In this document: positions 56,485 through 64,000 of the stretch, piece by piece
How positions within the stretch are numbered: the stretch's first letter is position 1
How the letters are laid out: each line of letters begins with the position of its first letter
NCBI RefSeq assembly: GCF_039555335.1
Contig: NC_092631.1
Location: 3,413,001-3,477,000, forward strand
Source: Amphiura filiformis
Taxonomy: Eukaryota > Echinodermata > Ophiuroidea > Amphilepidida > Amphiuridae
DNA length: 64,000 bases
Direction of reading: 5' to 3'
Program-made: the position numbers and the translations under genes
Notes under the pieces: model-generated
What the model saw: only the letters and a program-made list of their open reading frames with translations
Told to the model about the DNA's origin: nothing
Databases searched by the model: none

Positions 56485-56797
56485 AACTTGTACACTGGAA
56501 AACAACTTTCAGATTGGATTAAATGCAGAGCATATTTGACAATCGCCTTGCCTTGTCCGTTTCTAAAAGTTAGAAATGTAACTACAAAATAACACTGAGT
56601 AAGTCATATATCTTTCACATGTTATATTTTATTAGATACATTATTATGATATGTATAAGAAGTATTAAATCTGTGTAACGGCACAAAATACGGAGTGCAT
56701 TGATAGTCTTATTAAAGTAGTTGTTGGTTTTTCTTTCTGGGTGAAAGCACCTGTACAAAACTGATTCATGATAAAGGATTAAATACAAAAATTTGCA

Positions 56798-57021
56798 CTA
56801 TACATGTAGTTTCATCAGCTCATAATCGGCGGGCCTTATAACATTGCGGATTAATATATATTTTATTTTGAGAATTGTCTTGGGAAATCATTAAATTCCA
56901 AGTCCTATGCAAAATCTAGACTGGACAAGTCACCTATATCACTCTTAACGTGGGTCTACTTTTCCGCAGAGTGATAGCAGCCTAACAATTCCCACCAATT
57001 ACGAGCTGATCAAAATATAGT
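56798..57021. mobile_element. MITE with GATCAGCTC-type termini, copy 2
   Basis: Left ACTATA...CATCAGCTCATAATCGG; right CCAATTACGAGCTGATC...TATAGT. Its GGCGGGCCTTATAACATTGC block is shared, inverted, with 41990-42014. Confidence 0.6.
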
Positions 57022-57107
57022 AAATTATGTGATTTAGCCTCACTTAGGGAACAAACAAAAATATTAATGAAGTCTGGAGCCTTGGAAATGAAATTAGTTT
57101 AGGGGGG

Positions 57108-57232
57108 TTGGGCAGTAAAAACCGTTGTCATTTGTCCCCTGAACATGTTAAAAGCAAAACCTCCTATGTAACCTGTTGGCAGTTTTGTTTTAAACATGTT
57201 CAGGGGCCACAAGCACATTATTTCCTGCCCAA
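57108..57232. mobile_element. Hairpin MITE, TTGGGCAG family, copy 1
   Basis: CCCCTGAACATGTTAAAAGC and its inverse TTTTAAACATGTTCAGGGG lie within TTGGGCAG...CTGCCCAA ends. A second copy, inverted, is at 62462-62597. Confidence 0.65.
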
Positions 57233-58105
57233 CAATGCTGTGCTCTTAAAAACATGTTATTTTGCCCCCACTTCTGGTTTCATTACAGATGGGAAGGGTC
57301 AGGTCAGCTATGGAATGAAACTGGTTACATTTATAGGGCTTCCTCTGTTTTGTTCCCTTTTTTATTAATTGTTTCATTGTTTTGGATACACAATTAGAAA
57401 TTAAAACGGACACATACTGCACACAAAAATTGACTACACTTAAAACAAAAGCAATATCCTAAAAAAATTAACATAAATTATCAAATAAAGAAATTAATAA
57501 GTCGAGAATTTTGTTCAGCGTATTTTGATGTACCTCGTTCGGCAAATTGTGATTTTATTTCCCCAACTTGTACAAATTTGAATGAAAAAGAGCATTTCAT
57601 AAGTGACAAATTTTACTTTCAAAACACCAATTATGAGCACAGCGAGTGACTGTTGATCTGTCATGGTGTAATGAACCTGTTACATCAGGCCAGTGGGAAT
57701 CGTCCTGAAGGAGGAAATGTCTAAATTTGTCACTTTTGAAAAGCTCTTTTTTCATTCAATACAAATTTTCAGGAGTAAAATCACAAACTGGATGCCGAAT
57801 GAGGTATCAAAATATGCAGAACAAAATTCTCCATCCATTGATTATTTTGGTAAGTTAGGTCTAGTGTCTGCTTTGGTTTTAAGAGTACACATACTCTTTG
57901 TGCACAGTATTATATAGAATACGATTTGATAAGGTAGTGATGATTGTAAGGGAACAAACCAAAAGATCAATAAAGCCCTGTGAACAAAACTTGGTTCACT
58001 CAGGAACAGTGGTTAACCATCTTTGATTATGTTTCATGTTACTTCCACTAAAAACATTAATGTTATTCTGTTAGAAGACAAGGTTGCTATGTCGGCACGC
58101 ATAGT
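57233..58105. other. Non-coding stretch
   Basis: No gene. 57590-57740 contains short inverted stretches (AAATGTGACAA-like) but no clear bounds. Confidence 0.35.
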
Positions 58106-58109
58106 AGGT

Positions 58110-58242
58110 GATAAAATTGGTTTTCCAAGTAAAGTGTTGGATGCGTGCCGAATGCGTCCAACACTTTACTTGCGTGCGTCCAACACTTTACTTATGTGTG
58201 TGGCACGCATCCAACACTTAACTTGGAAAACCACTTTTATCA
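58110..58242. repeat. Compound hairpin of GTGTTGGATGCGTGCC units
   Basis: GGTTTTCCAAGTAAAGTGTTG at the left and its near inverse at the right enclose two further CGTCCAACACTTTACTT units, so the same 17-bp word appears four times in two orientations. Confidence 0.7.
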
Positions 58243-58382
58243 AATGTTATTCTGACCCATTTGTTACAGTTTAGGGAGGGTTCAGCTTTGTAACAAAATT
58301 TGTTTTGGGGGTTTCATCAATCTTGGTTTATTCCCCAAGTTGACTTTGATAATTTGACAGGTGAATATTCCATCCATCACAC

Positions 58383-58566
58383 TGGGCTATTCCAGTTGAA
58401 ATCCACCCACCCCCTATGGAAAACATCACCTTAATCTTCCACAGGGAGTAGGAAATTCAAATGGGATTACCTATATAGGTAGCTCCATTTGAAATCTACA
58501 CCTGTGTGGAAGATCAAGGTATATGTCTTCCATAGGGGGTGTATGGATTTCAACTGGAATAGCCCA
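58383..58566. mobile_element. MITE TGGGCTATTCCAGTTG family, complete copy
   Basis: Ends TGGGCTATTCCAGTTG and CAACTGGAATAGCCCA, inverse over at least 23 bp. Decayed copies are at 36213, 37322 and 59320. Confidence 0.75.
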
Positions 58567-59319
58567 ATCTGATTTGGCCACTCTTTTCAGATTCACACAA
58601 TCTGACCTCTCTGGTAAATCCCAAATGCCATTAGACCCTTGTGATGGTGTCATTGATCCATACATCTTTATACTACACAATGCAACAGTGTTCGAAGTGC
58701 ACAATGAAGATGTGCATATTGACGAATTGCACAGTTAAGATGCGCCCATCAGGGTCCACCTAAATGATGAAGTTATAGTGGAGTTCAATAGAGGTTATCC
58801 ACTTTACTCATGTGTGACTTTTAACAAAAGCCGCTGATTCCCGTAGTATTCCTCATTCAAACCAATTCAATGCACGACCTCGGATGGAGTTACCTGCATG
58901 ACTTTGGCTGGCTATTTTGAAACAGTCATGGTTGCACATGCAGGTACTTCTTTTGAAAGTCCTAAACAAGGTATATCAGTCGTTGATAGGATATGCAGCT
59001 TATAGAACATGGATAACCTCTATAAAAGCTCCAATTCGCCAGCGCATTGTTGCGTGTAAGCCAGTTATAACTTATTAGTATGTCAAACCATGATCAAAAC
59101 GCTAGTCACACAAAGTATGGCATTTCCCATTCCAAAAGATGTGTGATCCATTTACCAAAGGGTTACCATTTTATACCATGAAAAAGTCAATCAAGATGAA
59201 TGCAAAGAAATTAATAGCCTACAAGGGCTATCCTGGTTAATGTTTACATTATCATTTACATTGTCATTTTCATGGTATAATTACTCAGACACATAAAATG
59301 ACATCATAAAAGAGGATAT

Positions 59320-59476
59320 AGGCTATCCCAGTTGAAATCCATACATCTCTATTGAAGAAATCTTAATCTCACTCCCACACAGGTTGGTGGTGTAGATTTC
59401 AAATGGAGTTCACACTCCGTGTGGAAGATTAAGGTCGTGTCTTTCATATAGGGGGTGTAACAGATAAAGCGCAATG
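59320..59476. mobile_element. MITE TGGGCTATTCCAGTTG family, decayed copy
   Basis: Left GGCTATCCCAGTTGAAATCC and interior CATTTGAAATC-type words in inverse. The right end is lost. Confidence 0.55.
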
Positions 59477-60099
59477 GTTACTTCTGCAGCCATTTATGTC
59501 CTAGCTGTTATAAAATATCTGGGAAATAGGCAGAATATTGACATGAATTAGGCAAAAAAGATATGGACGTATCAAAGCTGCCGCCCACATGTCTTGGAGA
59601 AATTGGCCAATTAAATTTTTTGTTTCCCATTTTTAAAAGAAAAAAAAGGTTTGTAAAAATATATTTTAAATGTATTGGTTGGAAGAATTGTGTAAATAAC
59701 TTGAATTACTGAAAAAATTTCATTATGTGTTGAAGAATGCAAGTTTTGACAGTTCCGAGCATCTGAATCTAAGCTTATTTTGACTGAGTTTGAGACGGAG
59801 GGGGGAAACCCCATTCCGCAAATAAAAATCTTTGCAAGCTTTGAAACATGCTTCCTTTTGGCCTTAGGCCAAAAAAATTGTATGATTGGCGTAACCCGAC
59901 CAACCCTAAATATATGCATGACCCTAGACTTTTTTTATTTATTAGCAAAAAAAAAAATTCAAAGGCCTTTATCATACGCAATGTACAGCTTAAAATTTGT
60001 GTGTGTAAATTTTTTTTTTTAATTGCCGACCGACCTACCCTAATTTTTCTTTTTTTTATGTTACACCAATCACACCATTTTTTTAGGCCTTATATGATT

Positions 60100-60280
60100 A
60101 GAGGTTAATAACTGCGCATCGGTTATTTGGAGGGCATTGTGAAAATCTAAACATTTTGCCTTTGGAACCGAGGAATATCCCGAGGCGTAGCCCGAGGGAT
60201 ATTCCGAGGTCCAAAGCAAAATGTTTAGATTTTTCACAATGCCTGACTATATATTACCGATGCAAAGTTATTAACCTCAT
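60100..60280. repeat. Hairpin repeat
   Basis: AGAGGTTAATAACTGCGCATC...GTGAAAATCTAAACATTTTG is matched inversely by CAAAATGTTTAGATTTTTCAC...GATGCAAAGTTATTAACCTC. The centre is GGAATATCCCGAGG/CGAGGGATATTCC. Confidence 0.7.
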
Positions 60281-60765
60281 TCATTCGTCACTTTAATCTC
60301 TTCAGCTTACAAAATAACACAAAATTTTGCTCAAAAGTTTATAAAAATAGATGATTTTTACATCTTCCCTTTCCAAAAATCGATCAGGCTAATACAGGAC
60401 GACCAATAACAAAAGTGCGTATCACAATCTGTGCAAATATGGTAGCGCGCAATCCAAACACGGCAGCCAGCGCGAGCGCAGTTTGTTCAGCGCACAACAA
60501 CACGCAAACGCCGGTCAATTGTGTGCGCCATTGGAACAATTACGCATTTTGCGGTCAATTGTGAGATATTAATGACCTCGATTTGCGTTCGGCGTTTTCA
60601 CAAATAACTAAATGTAAATGGATCGCACACATCGCGTTTATTAATGAGGTTATGAATGGATAATAAGCATCTCTTGAAAATTAGGGCAATTACTTCAGAG
60701 CTAAACAATGCTATGGCAGTGCCGGGGGCAGTGCGTCATACATTTATATAAATAAACATTCAATA

Positions 60766-60993
60766 TTAGGCAAAAAAAAGGTTTGTCTCAAAGCTCACCA
60801 GTGGTTTGAAAACAAATGTGAAATGTGATTTTTTTTTTTTTTTTTAATTCCCGACTTGGTATTATGAGGTGAAAAATCTGATTTTTGCCCAATTTTTCCG
60901 GAATAAACTATAAAAAAAAATTTTTGTTTGAAATAAAAAAATTTCAAATTGAGACGAACCTTTTGAGACAAACCTTTTATTTTTTGAGCCTAA
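60766..60993. mobile_element. MITE with TTAGGCAAAAA termini
   Basis: Left TTAGGCAAAAAAAAGG...GTTTGTCTCAAA; right TTTGAGACAAACC...TTTTTTGAGCCTAA. Confidence 0.65.
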
Positions 60994-61475
60994 CATGAAA
61001 ATTTTACATTTCAGTTTAGAAAAATAATGCTGCTTTAATGTTAACTACAGCAAGCTATAGCAAATCAATTTCACATCTGTGACTGATATTCAAAAAATTG
61101 ATTCTTCCTAGCTACTTTCTTGAAAGGTCCGTCAATTATTTTTTCTTGAAAAAGAATACATGCTTAATTTTTTCTTAAAATTTTGTAAAGCAAAATTATA
61201 ATCTGATTGAAAAACCTGATATGAATTGTGAGGATTTGTTACATATAAAAATAATGATTCTAAATTCTCATAAACTGAGAATAATTTTTTCTCAATGTTA
61301 TTTTTTTTTAAATATAATTAGTGTTATGCCCTCATCAGGCTAAAAAGCCAGTGAGCATTACTGCTGGTCTGATGATCTGCAAGAGGGCAGCATCAAAGAG
61401 GAAAGTCAGCAAGATGGACTCAATGCTGACGTTAACATAAACCCATCCCTCCTAGATGCATATGGCATTCATTAA

Positions 61476-61841
61476 AGCCTTAATGTACGATCTTATAATA
61501 TGAAATTGGTTAATTTTTTTCACACCTGATTTTTTTTGCATATTTGTAATGTTTACACATGTCCCAACTTGCACCTAAATGGAATCGGCAAAATTTGTTG
61601 TCTTTGTAAGTCAACAGAGCAAAGTTCGACATATCATAATTTAAAAATTATGATAATATGTCCTCCCATAGGACTGCATGTTAAATGGCCAAAATAACTA
61701 GTAGGGTTTCTTTCACTTTACCTTTTTATTTCAACTTAAAATGGACAGCAACCCTTCCGGGCAGTTATTACTAATATTATTTCAACATTTTGAATAAAGA
61801 ATAACAAAATTAAAATTTGACAGAAATCGTACATTAAGGCT
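61476..61841. mobile_element. TTAA-flanked MITE, 366 bp
   Basis: Exact 16-bp ends AGCCTTAATGTACGAT and ATCGTACATTAAGGCT, flanked by TTAA at 61472-61475 and 61842-61845. PiggyBac-type by target site. Confidence 0.8.
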
Positions 61842-62079
61842 TTAACAAGTCTTAAAAACTGTCACAGATGTGGATCAGTGTAACATTTAAAATGTATGTA
61901 TTATGTCTCTATTGAACTTTTAATTTCAAAAACTGATATCATCATTCTGAAATTGTGCACTAAATCTTTTTAACCTGTTCATGCACAGCTCTTTATCAAC
62001 ATAAAAAGTCAGGTGGGGAATGTGATGCCACTTCAACAAATTGGTCAATGATAAGATGACAATATTTGCTACATCAATC

Positions 62080-62415
62080 CCCAGGGGGGTCACTCCTATT
62101 TTGGCCTGTACACCATCCGCAATAATCAACTTTTGAAAAGCACCCTAAACAAGGATTTACCCCTTGGCTAAAGCAATACCCTAAACAGGTAAACACGCCC
62201 TTGTTTTCACACCCTAATCAGGGATCATACCCTAAATTTCATTTTTTCGCGTATTAGCCAGTGCAATTTTGCTACCCTTTTTCCCGATTTTTCATGTTTT
62301 TGACACCCTAAACACGATACGCGCGTATTGTGCCTACCCACGAAAAACTACCCTTTTTACGCATTTTTATTATCGCGGATGGTGTACAGGCCACAATGGG
62401 AGTGACCCCCCCGGG
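62080..62415. mobile_element. hAT-like MITE, perfect 8-bp TSD, about 40-bp TIRs
   Basis: CCCAGGGGGGTCACTCC...GGCCTGTACACCATCCGC at the left is inverse to the right end (62372-62415). CATCAATC is exactly duplicated at 62072-62079 and 62416-62423. Confidence 0.85.
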
Positions 62416-62461
62416 CATCAATCATACATCCATATTTACATACTTGTGCTATACATCGTTA

Positions 62462-62597
62462 TTGGGTAGGAAAAATCTCATATGTACTTAGGGCCCTTGA
62501 ACATGTTTAAAACAAAACTGCCATGAGGTTACATAGGAGGTTTTGCTTTAAACATGTTCAGGGGCCAATGACACATTGGGAGGTTTTTTCTGCCTAA
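62462..62597. mobile_element. Hairpin MITE, TTGGGCAG family, copy 2 (inverted)
   Basis: It contains TTGAACATGTTTAAAAC and CATGTTCAGGGGCC around GAGGTTACATAGGAGG, the same modules as 57108-57232 on the opposite strand. Confidence 0.6.
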
Positions 62598-62716
62598 CGA
62601 CGATATTAACCAACCCATGCAACAGAACATGAAAAAAGTCATCAGGCCATATACTCACATCATATAGAATGGATGAAGAATATAAAAATGCATAAATTTC
62701 AAATCAAACCATTTAA

Positions 62717-63078
62717 GGGGGTACTACTACACCCCTCGATAAATTTGTGCCTATTTTTGCGTCTTTCTCAAAAACTAATAACACAGTGGTAACAAAAGTT
62801 ATGTATATTATAGGGGCAAGAATCCAATTACTACACTGAAATTTCAGTGACCCAAGACAAGTGGTTTGTTATTTATGATAAGAAATAAGGTACAGCTAGC
62901 ATGTACCTCGTTTCCTATCATATATACTAAACCGCTTGTCTTGAGTCACTGAAATTTCAGTGTAGTAATTGGATTCCTTGCCCCAATAGTATACATAATT
63001 TTGATTACCAATGTGTTATTATTTTTTGAGAAAAATGCAAAAATAGTCACATATTTACCACAGGGGTGTAGTACCCCC
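62717..63078. mobile_element. TTAA-type MITE, copy 2 (intact)
   Basis: Ends GGGGGTACTACTACACC and GGGTGTAGTACCCCC with TTAA at 62713-62716 and 63079-63082. It is homologous along its whole length to 5440-5798. The right TTAA is shared with the next element. Confidence 0.82.
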
Positions 63079-63082
63079 TTAA

Positions 63083-63979
63083 GGGATCTGGAATGAGCGT
63101 TTTGGGCATTTCGACAGTATTTTTGTGGGACATGAGAGCACATCAGACGATTTAATTGCATTCTGAATAATGAAGAATTTTTGAAATTCACGATATACTG
63201 TAATATTTTATGACAAATTATTAAAATTTGATATTTTTCACATTTTTGATATAAAACAGTCCTCGAAGTAAATTTTATAAATCTAATGACATATTTTTAA
63301 AGTGTATGTAGCTGGGAGGAAAAGCCGACGATTAATTGAAAATTTTGACCTTTCATATTGAAGATATGGATTTTTTTCCCAAAAAGACCTAATATTTTTT
63401 GGTGTTTTGGGAAAAAAAATTCCATATCATTTTTTTGAAATTCACGGTATAATACAAATTTTATGACAAATTATAAAAGTTGATATTTGTCACATTTTTT
63501 ATATATAACAGTCCTCGAAGTAAATTTTATAAATTTAATGATATATTCTTAAAGTGCATGTAGCATGTAGCTGGGAGGAAAAGTCGATGATCAATTGAAA
63601 ATTTTGACCTTTCATATTGAAGATATAGATTTTTTTCCAAAAAGACATAATTTTTTTTTGTGTTTTGGGGAAAAAATCCTTATCTTCAATACAAAAGGTC
63701 AAAATTTTCAATTGATCATCAGCTTTTCATCCCACCTACATACACTTAAAGTATAAATCATCAGATTTATAAAGTTTACTTCAAGTACTGTTAAATATCA
63801 AAAATATCAATTTTTAATGATTTGCCATAAAATGTGCAGTGTATTACATTGCGAATTTCAAAAAATCAAAATTATTTGATATCAGAAGGACATTCTTCTT
63901 ATTCAGAATGCAATTTGATATGTCTGATGTGCTCTAATGTCCCACAATAAATACTGTCCAAACGTTCATACCCCTTCCC
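63083..63979. mobile_element. 0.9-kb TTAA-flanked foldback element with duplicated arm
   Basis: The left end GGGATCTGGAATGAGCG and the right end (inverse GGGAAGGGGTATGAACG) are followed inward by arms of about 300 bp that are inverse copies. TTAA stands at 63079-63082 and 63980-63983. A second, tandem copy of the inner left arm occupies about 63421-63650. No ORF. Confidence 0.75.
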
Positions 63980-64000
63980 TTAAAGGGATAGTCTGTGGTG

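Overview
The window is from an animal nuclear genome. It is AT-rich, has small exons separated by kilobase introns, and is crowded with short inverted-repeat transposon remnants (MITEs). A DIRS-type tyrosine-recombinase retrotransposon, a Tc1/mariner element and several LINE fragments are also present. This mixture suggests a marine invertebrate. A deuterostome (echinoderm, hemichordate or lancelet) is my best guess, but the sequence does not prove the species.

Three host genes can be read. (1) At 26987-26732 (minus) lies the first coding exon of a GLCCI1/FAM117-family gene; the rest of that gene must lie to the left and I could not find further exons. (2) At 42290-36856 (minus) is a two-coding-exon gene with a C-terminal UMA domain, which I call UMAD1; its first coding exon has a one-base frame error in a T homopolymer. 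(3) At 47420-52873 (plus) is a complete four-exon gene for the 14-kDa subunit of replication protein A (RPA3, 118 aa). The order and orientations GLCCI1 <- UMAD1 <- | -> RPA3 are, as I remember it, those of human 7p21.3, so this is probably an ancient microsyntenic block with a head-to-head UMAD1/RPA3 pair.

Layout. 1-14990: presumed first intron of the GLCCI1-like gene, with MITEs, a LINE RT remnant (2590-3365) and a longer broken CR1/L2-like LINE (9720-11562). 14992-22282: GC-rich degenerate DIRS element on the minus strand (Gag, RT, RNase H, YR) with inverted terminal repeats and an internal complementary region joining the two ends. 22283-26700: more MITEs and a LINE fragment split by a MITE. 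26700-27140: GLCCI1-like exon 1 and probable promoter. 27140-36850: repeat-rich spacer, including a 1.7-kb hAT-like element with a perfect 8-bp target duplication. 36856-42290: UMAD1, whose intron holds a 1.98-kb near-identical tandem duplication. 42335-47419: upstream region shared by UMAD1 and RPA3. 47420-52873: RPA3, with several hAT-like MITEs in its introns. 53128-54729: complete Tc1/mariner element whose transposase lacks its first catalytic Asp. 54730-64000: intergenic repeats, including TTAA-flanked elements placed back to back.

The three host genes do not form a pathway. RPA3 acts in single-stranded DNA binding, UMAD1-type proteins belong with ESCRT-I, and GLCCI1/FAM117 proteins are poorly understood. 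I found no prokaryote-type operon, CRISPR array, rRNA or intact tRNA.
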